NCBI RefSeq assembly: GCF_002706425.1
Contig: NZ_CP017713.1
Location: 1,488,001 to 1,552,000 of the forward strand
Origin: Loigolactobacillus coryniformis subsp. coryniformis KCTC 3167 = DSM 20001
Lineage (GTDB): Bacteria; Bacillota; Bacilli; Lactobacillales; Lactobacillaceae
Length of the DNA stretch: 64,000 nt
Direction: 5' to 3'
Part shown: positions 1 through 11,019 of the stretch, one piece after another
Layout of the letters: each line of letters opens with the position of its first letter
Numbering within the stretch: position 1 is the first letter of the stretch
Position numbers and translations under genes: made by a program
Notes under the pieces: model-generated
Database searches by the model: none
The model's input: the letters and a program-made list of their open reading frames with translations, nothing else
Told to the model about the DNA's origin: nothing

Positions 1-1
1 G

Positions 2-1039
2 AGCAACTTAGATCATGAAGTGCCGGTAATTGGCTTCTTAGGACATTTTGATACTGCTGATTTTAATGCTGAAGGGATCAATCCGCAAATCGTTAAGGAT
101 TATGACGGGCATTCAGAAATCAAGTTAGATGCAGCTGGGCAGTTTACGCTGAATACAACTGATTTTCCTTTTTTAGCTAATTATGCTGGGCATACTCTGA
201 TCACCACCGATGGCAGTACGCTTTTAGGCGGTGATGATAAGGCTGGGGTGACCGAGATCATGACGGCAATGGAATATTTGATTCAGCATCCGGAAATTAA
301 GCATGGTGAATTGCGGGTTGGTTTTGGTCCTGATGAGGAGATCGGCACTGGTGCTGATCATTTTGACGTTAAGGACTTCAATGCAGCCTTTGCTTACACG
401 GTTGATGGTGGTTCTGAAGGGCAATTGGAATATGAAACCTTTAATGCAGCTGAAATGAAAGTTCATATTCAAGGTAAAAACGTGCACACCGCTACTGCTA
501 AGGGTGTGATGGTCAACGCTTTGCAATTAGCTGTTGATTTTCAAAACGGTTTACCTCAGGCAGAAGTTCCCGAAAAAACTGCTGGTGTGGACGGTTTCTT
601 CCATTTGTATCAATTGAATGGAACGGTTGAAGAAGCAGACATGACGTACATTATCCGCGACTTTGAACGAGATGGTTTAGAAGCACGTAAAGAAAAGGCC
701 CGCCAGTTAGCGGCTAAATTAAATCAGCAATTGGGGTTGGAACGAATCACCCTCGATATTTTTGATCAATATTATAATATGAGTGAAATATTGAAACAAG
801 ATATGACTAGTGTTGAATTAGCCAAAAAGGCAATGGAAAACTTGGATATCAAGCCACTGATCGAACCTGTTCGCGGGGGGACTGATGGGTCAAAGATCTC
901 CTTCATGGGCTTACCGACACCTAATTTGTTCGCCGGTCCAGAAAATATGCATGGCCGTTACGAATTTATTTCCGAGCAAGTCATGGCGAAAGCCGTCGAT
1001 GTGATTCTAGAGATCACGCGGTTGAATAGTCAGAAATAA
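2..1039 (+). CDS. pepT: Peptidase T (tripeptide aminopeptidase), 5' end outside window
   Basis: Zinc-dependent cytosolic aminopeptidase of the M20 family that releases the N-terminal residue from tripeptides. The frame is open from base 2 (SNLDHE before VPVIGF), so the GTG at 20 is internal and about 70 N-terminal residues of the usual ~410 lie upstream. Visible metal-site motifs, in order, are GHFDTAD, GGDDKAG, DEEIGTG (catalytic Glu pair), YTVDGG and the C-terminal [13 protein letters not shown] carrying the last His. All expected ligands are present, so the enzyme should be active. It reads toward clpB, but a promoter of its own precedes clpB, so the two are probably separate units. Identity is secure; only the start is missing. 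Confidence 0.95.
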   Translation, partial: SNLDHEVPVIGFLGHFDTADFNAEGINPQIVKDYDGHSEIKLDAAGQFTLNTTDFPFLANYAGHTLITTDGSTLLGGDDKAGVTEIMTAMEYLIQHPEIKHGELRVGFGPDEEIGTGADHFDVKDFNAAFAYTVDGGSEGQLEYETFNAAEMKVHIQGKNVHTATAKGVMVNALQLAVDFQNGLPQAEVPEKTAGVDGFFHLYQLNGTVEEADMTYIIRDFERDGLEARKEKARQLAAKLNQQLGLERITLDIFDQYYNMSEILKQDMTSVELAKKAMENLDIKPLIEPVRGGTDGSKISFMGLPTPNLFAGPENMHGRYEFISEQVMAKAVDVILEITRLNSQK

Positions 1040-1101
1040 TTCAGTCTTGAGTCTGAGGTAAAAGGGATTGATGCTATGTTATCGTAAGGTGTCGATTAAT
1101 T

Positions 1102-1118
1102 GGTTAAAGATGGTCAAA
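1102..1118 (+). promoter_or_regulatory. CtsR operator upstream of clpB
   Basis: Direct heptad repeat GGTTAAA-GAT-GGTCAAA, one base away from the CtsR consensus (two RGTCAAA-type heptads separated by 3 nt). It lies 4 bp upstream of the -35 of the clpB promoter, where CtsR binding would block RNA polymerase. Confidence 0.85.
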
Positions 1119-1122
1119 ATAT

Positions 1123-1151
1123 TTGTATAGAACATACGTTCGTGATATGAT
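1123..1151 (+). promoter_or_regulatory. Sigma-A-type promoter for clpB
   Basis: -35 TTGTAT (1123-1128), 17-bp spacer, -10 TATGAT (1146-1151). Transcription should start near 1158, giving a leader of about 145 nt before the clpB start codon. Confidence 0.7.
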
Positions 1152-1179
1152 ATAACCATCAGATAATTAAAGGATAGGT

Positions 1180-1205
1180 CGGCGGTGAATAACTGCCGAT
1201 TTTTT
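1180..1205 (+). terminator. Terminator-like hairpin inside the clpB leader
   Basis: CGGCGGT (1180-1186) pairs with ACTGCCG (1192-1198), one G-T pair, 5-nt loop, followed by ATTTTTT. It lies only about 25 nt after the predicted start site, so it may act as an attenuator rather than as a gene-end terminator. Confidence 0.6.
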
Positions 1206-1235
1206 AATCACTAAACCTTATTTTAAAGTAGGAAA

Positions 1236-1272
1236 ATATTCCTTGTAGTTACGTACTGTACGACGGGAATAT
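1236..1272 (+). promoter_or_regulatory. Second hairpin of the clpB leader, next to the SD
   Basis: ATATTCC (1236-1242) pairs with GGAATAT (1266-1272), with a short inner CGT/ACG pairing. The 3' arm overlaps AATATG (1268-1273), which can instead pair with CATATT (1298-1303) and loop out the SD GGGAGG (1291-1296). Two alternative folds around the SD are therefore possible; function is inferred. Confidence 0.45.
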
Positions 1273-1303
1273 GCATCATGATTATGTAATGGGAGGTCAT
1301 ATT

Positions 1304-3898
1304 TTGAATCCAGAAAAATTAACTCAAGCTGTTCAAGATGCCTTGGCTGAGGCACAACAAATTGCGGTCACGCGCAAGCATCAGGAAATTGATGTGGCGC
1401 ATTTATTTAAATTTTTGATTCAACCCGGTCAATTGGGGCGGAAAATTTATGAAAAAGTCGGCGTTGATCTGAATCAATTTGAAGCGCGGATCGATCAGTT
1501 ATTAGACGAAGCGCCAGCGGTTGAAGGTAACGTTAAGTACGGTCAAAGTATGAGCCAGAACTTATATCAATTATTGCAAGCAGCTGATCAGGTGCGGGCT
1601 AGTTTCAATGACGATTTTATCGCAACTGAAAGTGTTGTTCTGGCGTTAATGACGTTGAAATATCATCCATTGACACAGTTTTTGACTCAAGCTGGGATCA
1701 CTGAAGTTAAATTACAAGCAACGATCACTGAAATGCGTGCCGGTGAACGTGTGACTTCTAAAAATCAAGAAGCACAGTATCAAGCACTAGAAAAGTACGG
1801 GATCGATTTAGTCAAGGCTGTGCGGACAGGTGATCAAGATCCGATTATTGGCCGTGATGAAGAAATTCGCAATGTGATCCGTGTCTTGTCGCGTAAAACT
1901 AAAAATAACCCTGTCTTGATTGGCGAACCTGGTGTTGGTAAAACCGCGATTGTTGAAGGTTTGGCCCAACGAATCGTCAACAAAGATGTTCCCGATAACC
2001 TAAAAGACAAAACGATCTTTAGTCTGGATATGGGCGCTTTGATCGCCGGAGCTAAGTATCGCGGTGAATTTGAAGAGCGCTTAAAGGGCGTGCTTAAGGC
2101 CGTTAAAAAAAGTGACGGTCAGATCATTCTTTTTATTGATGAAATTCATAACATTGTTGGTGCTGGTAAAACGGAAGGCAGTATGGATGCCGGTAACTTA
2201 CTGAAGCCAATGTTAGCCCGTGGTGAACTTCATTTGATCGGCGCGACTACGTTAGATGAGTACCGTCAATACATGGAAAAAGACAAAGCATTAGAACGAC
2301 GTTTCCAGCGTATTTTGATTAAAGAACCAACTGTTGAAGATACAATTAGTATTTTGCGAGGACTGAAGGAACGTTTTGAGATTTTTCATGGTGTGCGGAT
2401 CCACGACAATGCTTTAGTCGCTGCTGCCACCTTATCCGATCGCTATATCACCGACCGCTTTTTACCTGATAAGGCAATTGATCTAGTCGATGAAGCGAGT
2501 GCTAATATCAATGTGGAAATGAACTCGCAGCCAACCGAGTTGGATCAAGTCACCCGCCGGTTGATGCAAATGGAGATCGAAGAAGCTGCCCTCAAAAAAG
2601 AGACCGATGATGCATCTAAAAAGCGATTAGCTGAACTACAAGGTGAGTTAAGTAATTTGCGGGAAGAAGCGAATAACTTAAAGATGCAGTGGGAAGCAGA
2701 GAAAGAAGATATTACTTCAGTCAATGCTAAAAAATCTGAATTAGATAAGGCTAAGCGTGAGTTGCAGGATGCACAAGGCAACTATGATCTGGAAAAAGCG
2801 GCCCGCTTGCAGCATGGGACGATTCCTGAACTGGAAAAGAAACTGGCGCAGCTTGAACAGCAAGATCGACCAGAAGATTGGCTGGTTCAAGAATCGGTGA
2901 CTGATGATGAGATTGCCGCAGTCGTTAGCCGGGAAACTGGGATTCCAGTGGCAAAATTGGTTCAAGGTGAACGGCAAAAGTTACTCCACTTAGGTGATAG
3001 CCTGCATCAACGAGTTGTTGGTCAAGATCAAGCTGTTACAGCGGTTACGGATGCGGTTCTACGTTCACGAGCCGGGTTACAGGATCCTAATCGACCTTTA
3101 GGCTCATTCTTGTTCTTAGGCCCAACCGGCGTGGGGAAAACTGAGCTGGCTAAAGCTTTGGCCGAAAATTTATTTGATTCAGAATCGCATATGGTGCGGA
3201 TCGATATGAGTGAATATATGGAGAAATCTTCCGTATCACGTCTAGTTGGGGCAGCACCTGGTTATGTTGGTTATGAAGAAGGCGGTCAATTGACTGAAGC
3301 TGTACGCCGTAATCCTTATTCGATCGTTTTACTGGATGAAGTTGAAAAAGCCCATTCAGACGTGTTTAACATTTTATTGCAAGTTTTGGATGATGGGCGT
3401 TTAACGGATGGTCAAGGCCGGACAGTTGATTTTAAAAATACGATCATCATCATGACCTCTAATTTAGGTTCAGAGATTTTGTTAAATGGGGTTGATGATC
3501 AGGGCCAAATCTCGGCTGAGAGTCAAGCGCAAGTTCGCCAATTGATCCAAACTAAATTTAAACCAGAATTTTTGAATCGGATTGACGATATTATTATGTT
3601 CACACCGTTAAGCTTAAGTGATGTGCAAGCAATCGTAGTGAAATTATTACAACAACTTGAACAACGGTTGTCAAACCAAGAAATTACACTAACGATTTCG
3701 GATAGTGCTAAGCAGTGGTTGGCTAAACAAGGATATGATCCTGCTTTTGGGGCACGGCCACTACGGCGCTTCATTACCCGTGAGGTTGAAACCCCATTAG
3801 CTAAAGAGATCATTGCCGGTCGCGTTGCGCCACATACTACGATCAATATTAATTTGTTAAATGATCAATTGGTGTTCGAAAATAAGACAGCTAAATAA
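1304..3898 (+). CDS. clpB: ATP-dependent disaggregase chaperone ClpB
   Basis: Hsp100 AAA+ chaperone that extracts polypeptides from aggregates with DnaK. The start is TTG 1304 behind GGGAGG (7-nt spacing), giving [10 protein letters not shown] and 864 residues, the usual ClpB length; the ATG at 1271 lies further upstream without an SD. Order: N-terminal repeat domain (about 1-145), AAA-1 with Walker A GEPGVGKT and Walker B FIDEIHN, a long coiled-coil middle domain rich in E/K/L (about 400-525), AAA-2 with GPTGVGKT and LLDEVEKAH, then the small C-terminal domain with GARPLRR. The middle domain and the lack of a ClpP-binding loop separate it from ClpC/ClpE. The promoter carries a CtsR box, so heat or stress induction is expected. 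Confidence 0.97.
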   Translation: MNPEKLTQAVQDALAEAQQIAVTRKHQEIDVAHLFKFLIQPGQLGRKIYEKVGVDLNQFEARIDQLLDEAPAVEGNVKYGQSMSQNLYQLLQAADQVRASFNDDFIATESVVLALMTLKYHPLTQFLTQAGITEVKLQATITEMRAGERVTSKNQEAQYQALEKYGIDLVKAVRTGDQDPIIGRDEEIRNVIRVLSRKTKNNPVLIGEPGVGKTAIVEGLAQRIVNKDVPDNLKDKTIFSLDMGALIAGAKYRGEFEERLKGVLKAVKKSDGQIILFIDEIHNIVGAGKTEGSMDAGNLLKPMLARGELHLIGATTLDEYRQYMEKDKALERRFQRILIKEPTVEDTISILRGLKERFEIFHGVRIHDNALVAAATLSDRYITDRFLPDKAIDLVDEASANINVEMNSQPTELDQVTRRLMQMEIEEAALKKETDDASKKRLAELQGELSNLREEANNLKMQWEAEKEDITSVNAKKSELDKAKRELQDAQGNYDLEKAARLQHGTIPELEKKLAQLEQQDRPEDWLVQESVTDDEIAAVVSRETGIPVAKLVQGERQKLLHLGDSLHQRVVGQDQAVTAVTDAVLRSRAGLQDPNRPLGSFLFLGPTGVGKTELAKALAENLFDSESHMVRIDMSEYMEKSSVSRLVGAAPGYVGYEEGGQLTEAVRRNPYSIVLLDEVEKAHSDVFNILLQVLDDGRLTDGQGRTVDFKNTIIIMTSNLGSEILLNGVDDQGQISAESQAQVRQLIQTKFKPEFLNRIDDIIMFTPLSLSDVQAIVVKLLQQLEQRLSNQEITLTISDSAKQWLAKQGYDPAFGARPLRRFITREVETPLAKEIIAGRVAPHTTININLLNDQLVFENKTAK

Positions 3899-3903
3899 AA
3901 AAT

Positions 3904-3938
3904 AAAAAAAGACCGGTGAGTTACGCCGGTCTTTTTTT
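3904..3938 (+). terminator. Terminator after clpB, probably bidirectional
   Basis: GACCGG (3911-3916) and CCGGTC (3926-3931) form a stem flanked by A-rich sequence 5' and seven T's 3'. The flanking A-run means it can also stop the convergent minus-strand gene ending at 3937. Confidence 0.88.
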
Positions 3939-4119
3939 ATTTACTTGTTGTCGCTTTCGTATTCAAAACATGTGGTAAAATGCAAACGATCAATCCGAAA
4001 ATTGCCGAAATGATTGCCACAGTGACTGGGCTGTACGCCAATGAAGTTACGGCGGAACCGATGTAACCTACTAATTGGCCAAGAACTAATGCCCAGATAA
4101 CGACGATAATTTCTTTCAT
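3937..4119 (-). CDS. Small membrane protein, DUF2929 (YjzD-like)
   Basis: A 60-residue hydrophobic protein. I place the start at ATG 4119, preceded by AGAGGTGG on the minus strand, rather than at the upstream ATG 4185, which has no SD. It starts MKEIIVVIWALVLGQLVGYI and carries two predicted membrane spans (about 4-20 and 30-50), then a short polar tail. The pattern of an initial IW..LG...GYIGS segment resembles the DUF2929 family of Bacillales and Lactobacillales, whose function is unknown. It is convergent with clpB and monocistronic. Family assignment comes from memory of the pattern and is moderate. Confidence 0.65.
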   Translation of the reverse strand: MKEIIVVIWALVLGQLVGYIGSAVTSLAYSPVTVAIISAIFGLIVCILPHVLNTKATTSK

Positions 4120-4385
4120 GCCGCCACCTCTTTCTACTTTGCTGATTTTAGCATAATTTGCGGATAAGTGAAAGCGATGATTCATTGTTTAGCTGTGATT
4201 TTTATAGTGTTGTTGGAAAAAATTCAATCAACTAGGGGAACCTGTTTTCGTTTGTTATAATTATTAGTATAGTAATGATTTTGTGGAGTAACCTTGTGTT
4301 TTGACGGTATACTTTTGCTGTAATGAGGGGTTACCGCATATGATTAACGAGTATTCATTTTAGCATGTAGTGCTTTGCGTGAGCG

Positions 4386-4550
4386 GTTGAATTAAGTCGT
4401 CATAATACGATTGATTCAACGCGGATCGTTGGGATTCACTAATGCTGCTTGCTAGTAAATAATTTTAATTGGGAAACTGTGTCAAACAAGGTAGGTCGTG
4501 GTGGACTGCCTGCTAGGCGATGCTCAGATCCTGAACATCTTCCTTGACAC
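4386..4550 (+). other. Structured intergenic region upstream of dnaE (4120-4570 has no gene)
   Basis: The gap contains no convincing ORF but two strong hairpins. The first is GTTGAAT (4386-4392) with ATTCAAC (4414-4420), enclosing GTCGT/ACGAT. The second is closed by GTGTCAA (4479-4485) and TTGACAC (4544-4550), with AGG/CCT continuing across a bulge and an internal GCCT-GCT-AGGC hairpin. The second ends 20 nt before the dnaE start. It could be the dnaE leader or an independent small RNA; I recognise no known family. Confidence 0.45.
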
Positions 4551-4570
4551 GCTAGAAAGGATGTGGCGAG

Positions 4571-7500
4571 TTGACCTTTGTACAATTACAAGTAAAAAGT
4601 GCTTATAGTTTACTTGAAAGTTCATTGACGATCGCCGATTTAGTTAAAAATGCTAAGGAGCGGGGGTACGGTGCGCTGGCGCTAACTGATTTTCAATCAT
4701 TATCAGCTAGTATTGATTTTTATAACGCTTGCCAAGCAGCGGCTATTCAACCAATATTGGGTTTAACCATTGCACCTAGTGGGGTGTTTGCGGCAGAACA
4801 AGCTGCGCCATTGTTAGTTTATGCGTTAGATCATCCGGGGTACCAAGCTTTATTAAAGCTATCAACTCAGGTTATGACTAGTGAAACTTTATTATCTTTG
4901 GCTGAGCTACAGCCCTATTTAAGTCATCTAGCGGTGATTACCCCGGCTTATGCTGCTGAATTACCAGAATTGGCGGTCAATGATTTGCCGCAAGCACAGC
5001 GGTATGTACAACGCTTGCAGGCACTTGCGCCGGCGCAAGTACGTATTGGCGTCAGTTTACAGCCAGAAGGACAACCATACGTAGCCGCATTAAAGCAGTT
5101 AAGTCAGCTGAGCAATGTTCCGTTGATCGCCTTAGAAGATGTCCAGTACTTGGATCCACAAGATGCTTTTAGTGTAACGGTTTTGCAACACATCAAAGCC
5201 GGTACGACCATAGAAGATACCACGACTCAGGCGGATGGTACCCATTACTTGATGCCAGCAGCACAGGTTGCCGAGCGTTATCAGGCTAATGGTTTAGCAG
5301 CTGCTGCAGCTGAAACGACTAAACTGGCGGCTGCTAGTCAATTAGACATCAAGCTACACAATTCGTTGTTGCCTAAGTTTCCAGTACCAACCAAGCAATC
5401 AAGCCACGTTTATTTACGCCAGGTCGCTGAAACTGGATTGCAGCAGCGCTTTAGTGACGGTAAGATTCCGCCTGCCTATCAGCAACGCTTGGATTATGAG
5501 CTTGGCGTGATCCAGAAAATGGGTTTCGATGATTATTTTCTAATTATCTGGGATGTCATGCAGTATGCGCATAAGGTCAATATTCTGACTGGACCAGGAC
5601 GTGGTTCAGCGGCCGGCGCTTTAGTTGCTTATGCATTAGCCATTACTGAAGTTGATCCGCTGGAATATAATCTGTTATTTGAGCGCTTCTTGAACCCTGA
5701 ACGGCATAACATGCCGGATATCGATTTAGATATTCCTGATAATAAACGGGAGCAGTTACTGCAGTATGTGCATGAAAAATATGGTCAACAGCATATGGCG
5801 CAGATCATCACCTTCGGGACGTTGGCAGCTAAGCAGGCATTGCGGGACGTCGGGCGCGTTTTAGGGCTGACTCAGTTTGAAATGGCCGATTGGTCCCAAG
5901 CTGTGCCTAATGTGTTGCATATTGATTTAAAAACCGCCTATGACCAATCTTTACGTTTGCGTAATTTGGTCAGTGATAGTCCGCGTAATCAACTTTTATT
6001 TGCTACTGCCACTAAACTGGAGGGGTTGCCACGACATTATTCAACCCATGCTGCTGGGATCGTCTTAAGTGATCAGGATCTTACTGACTATTTGCCTTTG
6101 CAAACCGGTAGCGAAGGTATTTTATTGACTCAGTTGCCGATGGGAAATGTTGAAGCGCTAGGCTTGTTAAAAATGGACTTTCTAGGTTTACGTAATCTTA
6201 GTATTTTGGCTAACGCTTTAAATTTGATCAAGTTGCAAACCGGGCAAGTTTTACCGATTGCACAAGTACCATTGGACGATGCGGCTACGTTGGCTTTATT
6301 TCAGCGTGGTGATACGGATGGTGTCTTTCAATTTGAATCGAGTGGTATTAAAAATGTGTTGCGTGAATTACAACCAACTAGTTTCGAAGACATCGTGGCG
6401 GTCAATGCGTTGTATCGACCGGGGCCAATGGCAAATATTCCCACGTTTATTCAACGTAAACATGAGCAAAAGGAGCCCGACTATCCTGACCAACGGATCG
6501 CCACCATTTTGGCCCCAACTTATGGAGTGCTTGTTTATCAGGAACAAGTCATGCAGGTTGCCGCAGCTATGGGTGGTTTTAGTTTAGGTGAGGCCGATAG
6601 TTTGCGTCGGGCGATGAGCAAAAAGAAAAAGGCCGTGATCGATGCTAAACGGGATGAATTTGTCACCGGCGCGTTAAAACGTGGCTATACCCGGGAGTCG
6701 GCAACTCAAATGTATGATTATATTGAGCGTTTCGCCAATTATGGTTTCAATCGATCCCATGCGGTCGCCTATAGTATGGTTGCTTTCCAATTAGCTTACC
6801 TTAAGGCACATTATCCGGCGGCTTTTTTTGCGGCTTTGCTGAACTCAGTGATCGGTAATCCGACTAAAACTAAAAGCTATTTGGCTGAGGCCAAAAAAAG
6901 ACACTTGACGATCTTACCGCCAGATATTAATCAGAGCCAGTTAACTTATACTGTTCGGCGCCCAAACAAAATTTTATTTGGCTTATTATGCATCAAGGGC
7001 TTACGGCGTCAATTTGTTACTGATTTATTGGCGGAACGGCGGTCCAATGGTCGTTTTACTTCGTTGGAGCAATTTTTGCAACGTTTGGCCAAGTTAGATG
7101 ATAAGTGGTTGAGCATGAATTATCTAGAACCGTTGATTTATAGTGCGGCTTTTCATGAGTTCAATAGCAATCGTGGGGCGCTCTTAAAGCGGGTACCGCA
7201 ATTGATCGCCAATACAAATTTTAGTGGGCAAAGCGAATTATTGGCGGAAGAATTAGCTTTAAAGGAAGAGGCGGTACTTGATTTAAGCTTGGCGGAAAAA
7301 TTAGATCAAGAAGAAACTTATTTAGGTGCCTACTTATCTGGCCATCCCGTAGAAAAATATGCCAACTTACAGTGGCTTAAGCCGACTGTGGCGATAAGCG
7401 AATTAGTGGCCGGTAAACGGCAAGCCGTGTTATTATTTGTCAAGCGTATTAAAGTTATTCGGACTAAGCGCGGTGAGCAAATGGCCTTTTTGACGGCAAA

Positions 7501-7912
7501 TGATCCTACCGATGAAGTGGATGTCACGGTTTTTCCGCGGCTTTATCGACAAATTAGTCCGTGGCTGGAAAAGGGCCAAGTCATTTATGTGGCGGGTAAA
7601 GCGGATGCCCAACGTGGTGAATTGCAGTTGATCGCCGAACAAATTCAAGCGGCGGCTGATTTAGAACAGCAATTGCCGCAAAAAATGTTATTTCTGCGTT
7701 TAGAGGCGACTCAGACCACGCAAGTGCAAAAGTTGTTGCAAAAACACAAGGGCGCAACCCCAGTTTTATTATTTTATCCGACAACGAAGCGTAAATTATT
7801 ATTGCGGCAAAATTATTGGATCGACTTAGCCAGTGAAGTGGTCGAACAGTTAGCGACTGTTTTAGGCGATGATAATGTGGTCGTGAAAGCGCAAACGTTG
7901 CCGGCGCCGTGA
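4571..7912 (+). CDS. dnaE: DNA polymerase III alpha subunit, DnaE type
   Basis: Replicative polymerase that in Firmicutes extends primers, mainly on the lagging strand, before handing over to PolC. Starts at TTG 4571 behind AAAGGATG and is 1113 residues. Domains: PHP (about 1-200), palm with GPGRGSAAG and the acid motif MPDIDLDIPD (about 380-390), fingers/thumb with FQFESSGI and NALYRPGPM, tandem helix-hairpin-helix, and an OB-fold (about 950-1030). The N terminus reads FVQLQVKSAYSLL; the usual HxH of an active PHP metal site is replaced by Q and K, so PHP activity is probably lost. It is upstream of pfkA, as in Bacillus but without accDA between them. Confidence 0.95.
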   Translation: MTFVQLQVKSAYSLLESSLTIADLVKNAKERGYGALALTDFQSLSASIDFYNACQAAAIQPILGLTIAPSGVFAAEQAAPLLVYALDHPGYQALLKLSTQVMTSETLLSLAELQPYLSHLAVITPAYAAELPELAVNDLPQAQRYVQRLQALAPAQVRIGVSLQPEGQPYVAALKQLSQLSNVPLIALEDVQYLDPQDAFSVTVLQHIKAGTTIEDTTTQADGTHYLMPAAQVAERYQANGLAAAAAETTKLAAASQLDIKLHNSLLPKFPVPTKQSSHVYLRQVAETGLQQRFSDGKIPPAYQQRLDYELGVIQKMGFDDYFLIIWDVMQYAHKVNILTGPGRGSAAGALVAYALAITEVDPLEYNLLFERFLNPERHNMPDIDLDIPDNKREQLLQYVHEKYGQQHMAQIITFGTLAAKQALRDVGRVLGLTQFEMADWSQAVPNVLHIDLKTAYDQSLRLRNLVSDSPRNQLLFATATKLEGLPRHYSTHAAGIVLSDQDLTDYLPLQTGSEGILLTQLPMGNVEALGLLKMDFLGLRNLSILANALNLIKLQTGQVLPIAQVPLDDAATLALFQRGDTDGVFQFESSGIKNVLRELQPTSFEDIVAVNALYRPGPMANIPTFIQRKHEQKEPDYPDQRIATILAPTYGVLVYQEQVMQVAAAMGGFSLGEADSLRRAMSKKKKAVIDAKRDEFVTGALKRGYTRESATQMYDYIERFANYGFNRSHAVAYSMVAFQLAYLKAHYPAAFFAALLNSVIGNPTKTKSYLAEAKKRHLTILPPDINQSQLTYTVRRPNKILFGLLCIKGLRRQFVTDLLAERRSNGRFTSLEQFLQRLAKLDDKWLSMNYLEPLIYSAAFHEFNSNRGALLKRVPQLIANTNFSGQSELLAEELALKEEAVLDLSLAEKLDQEETYLGAYLSGHPVEKYANLQWLKPTVAISELVAGKRQAVLLFVKRIKVIRTKRGEQMAFLTANDPTDEVDVTVFPRLYRQISPWLEKGQVIYVAGKADAQRGELQLIAEQIQAAADLEQQLPQKMLFLRLEATQTTQVQKLLQKHKGATPVLLFYPTTKRKLLLRQNYWIDLASEVVEQLATVLGDDNVVVKAQTLPAP

Positions 7913-7960
7913 TTGAAACCGATTTAAAGTGAATTTGTGATGAAAAATTCAAAGATAAAG

Positions 7961-7989
7961 CAGACATATTTTCTGAAAAGTGGTATGAT
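7961..7989 (+). promoter_or_regulatory. Promoter for pfkA-pyk
   Basis: -35 CAGACA (7961-7966, four of six), 17-bp spacer, -10 TATGAT (7984-7989). The start of transcription would fall near 7996, about 60 nt before pfkA. Confidence 0.6.
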
Positions 7990-8046
7990 ATTGTCTGGGT
8001 TTGAGTGCAGGTGCTTGTGCTTTAACAAATTAAACAAAATGCCTGA

Positions 8047-9015
<969 letters not shown>

Positions 9016-9093
9016 TCTAAGTAGTTATTCAAAATTCGATAAAAATGACATTAAAGTCTTTTTATAAAAAATTCCAAGGGAGAGATTCTACCT

Positions 9094-10854
9094 ATGAAGA
9101 AAACCAAGATCGTAAGTACACTTGGTCCTGCTAGTTCCGACAAAGAAACAATCAAAAAATTGATCGAAGCTGGTGCTAACGTATTCCGTTTCAACTTCTC
9201 ACATGGTGATCATGCTGAACATGAAGACCGGATGCAACAAGCACGTGACGCAGCCAAAGAAACTGGTAAAATGATCGGCTTCATGCTGGATACTAAAGGT
9301 GCAGAAATCCGCACTACAGTTGAAAAAGAAGGTAAAATTGCCTTCAAAACCGGCGATGTAACACGTATTTCAATGGATGAATCCATTGAAGGGACTAAAG
9401 ACAAGATTGCGGTTACCTACCCAGGTTTATATGATGACGTTCATGTTGGCGGCCATGTCTTATTTGATGATGGTTTGATCGACATGAAGATCACCGAAAA
9501 AGATGATGCTAACAAAGAACTTGTCGTTGAAGTTCAAAACGATGGTTTACTTGGCTCCCGTAAAGGTGTTAACGCTCCTGGTGTATCAATCAACTTACCT
9601 GGTATCACTGAAAGGGATGCTTCTGATATCCGTTTTGGTTTAGACCATGATATTGACTACATCGCTGCAAGTTTTGTACGTAAAGCACAAGACGTTTTAG
9701 ATATTCGTGAATTGTTAGAAGAAAAGCACATGGAACATGTCCAAATCTTCCCTAAGATCGAATCACAAGAAGGTATCGACAACATCAGCGAAATCTTAAA
9801 GGTTTCTGATGGTTTAATGGTTGCTCGTGGTGACATGGGTGTCGAAATTCCTGTTGAAAATGTGCCAATTATTCAAAAACGTTTGATCAAGATGTGCAAC
9901 GTTTTAGGCAAACCAGTTATTACTGCAACACAAATGTTAGATTCTATGCAAGAAAACCCACGGCCTACTCGTGCCGAAGCTACTGACGTTGCGAACGCTA
10001 TCTTTGATGGTACTGATGCAACAATGCTTTCTGGCGAAAGTGCTAATGGTAAATACCCTGTAGAATCTGTTGCAACAATGGCTAAAATCGCTGAACGTGC
10101 TGAAAAATCAATGGTCGATCAAGATTCATTTGCTTTGAAGGAATTCAGCAAAACTGATGTTACTGAAGCAATTGGTCAATCTGTTGCCCATACTGCTCGT
10201 AACTTAGGTATCCGTACGATCGTTGCTGCTACGGAATCTGGCTTCACTGCCCGGATGATCTCCAAGTATCGTCCTAAGTCAGATATCTTGGCAATTACTT
10301 TTGACGAACGCACTCGTCGCGGCTTAGCCGTTAACTGGGGTGTTCAACCAATCGTAACTGACAAGCCTGCATCAACTGATGACATGTTCAACTTGGCTTC
10401 ACAAAAAGCACAAGATTTAGGTTTCGCTAAAGAAGGCGATTTGATCTTGATCACTGCCGGTGTGCCAGTTGGCGAACGTGGTACAACTAACGTTATGAAG
10501 ATTCAATTGATCGGTTCAAAATTAGTTGAAGGCCAAGGTGTTGGCGATCAAACCGTTATCGGTAAGACTGTTATCGCTACTTCAGCTGCTGAAGCTAATC
10601 AAAAAGCTGTCGAAGGTGGGATCTTAGTTGTTAAGACAACTGATAAAGACTACTTACCAGCTATTGAAAAATCAAGCGCATTGATCGTTGAAGCTGGTGG
10701 CTTAACTAGCCATGCTGCTGTTGTTGGTATTGCAATGGGTATCCCAGTTGTCGTTGGTGCAACTGATGCTACTTCATTGATTGCTGATGACGAAGTCATT
10801 ACAGTTGATTCACGTCGTGGGATCATCTATCGTGGTGCTTCTAACGCAATGTAA
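9094..10854 (+). CDS. pyk: Pyruvate kinase with extra C-terminal PEP-utilising domain
   Basis: Transfers phosphate from phosphoenolpyruvate to ADP, the last step of glycolysis. 586 residues: the catalytic barrel and B domain (about 1-340) with RFNFSHGDH, FPKIESQEG and ITATQMLDSM, an alpha/beta C domain, and about 110 extra C-terminal residues homologous to the PEP-synthase/PPDK phosphohistidine domain with GGLTSHAAVVG. This extension is typical of Bacillus and Lactobacillus enzymes. Codon choice is strongly biased, as for highly expressed genes. Ends at a strong terminator. Confidence 0.97.
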   Translation: MKKTKIVSTLGPASSDKETIKKLIEAGANVFRFNFSHGDHAEHEDRMQQARDAAKETGKMIGFMLDTKGAEIRTTVEKEGKIAFKTGDVTRISMDESIEGTKDKIAVTYPGLYDDVHVGGHVLFDDGLIDMKITEKDDANKELVVEVQNDGLLGSRKGVNAPGVSINLPGITERDASDIRFGLDHDIDYIAASFVRKAQDVLDIRELLEEKHMEHVQIFPKIESQEGIDNISEILKVSDGLMVARGDMGVEIPVENVPIIQKRLIKMCNVLGKPVITATQMLDSMQENPRPTRAEATDVANAIFDGTDATMLSGESANGKYPVESVATMAKIAERAEKSMVDQDSFALKEFSKTDVTEAIGQSVAHTARNLGIRTIVAATESGFTARMISKYRPKSDILAITFDERTRRGLAVNWGVQPIVTDKPASTDDMFNLASQKAQDLGFAKEGDLILITAGVPVGERGTTNVMKIQLIGSKLVEGQGVGDQTVIGKTVIATSAAEANQKAVEGGILVVKTTDKDYLPAIEKSSALIVEAGGLTSHAAVVGIAMGIPVVVGATDATSLIADDEVITVDSRRGIIYRGASNAM

Positions 10855-10864
10855 TTTTTAAATT

Positions 10865-10898
10865 AAAGCCGTCGTGTTTGACACGACGGCTTTTTTTT
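10865..10898 (+). terminator. Terminator of the pfkA-pyk operon
   Basis: GCCGTCGTG (10868-10876) pairs with CACGACGGC (10882-10890) around a short loop, followed by eight T's. Confidence 0.93.
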
Positions 10899-11019
10899 GT
10901 GCTATGATTAATAAAAGTATGATCAGAAATAAAAATGGTACATGAATAGACTAAATAAAATTAAAGATACCTTATTATCGATTTTCTAATCTGCAAAGTT
11001 GAGGTACTGAGGAGGTTTC

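Noticed and set aside
10878-10908. TTGACA inside the pyk terminator loop followed 19 bp on by TATGAT
   Set aside because: The spacer is too long and the -35 lies in a stable terminator; no need for a promoter at this place is evident.
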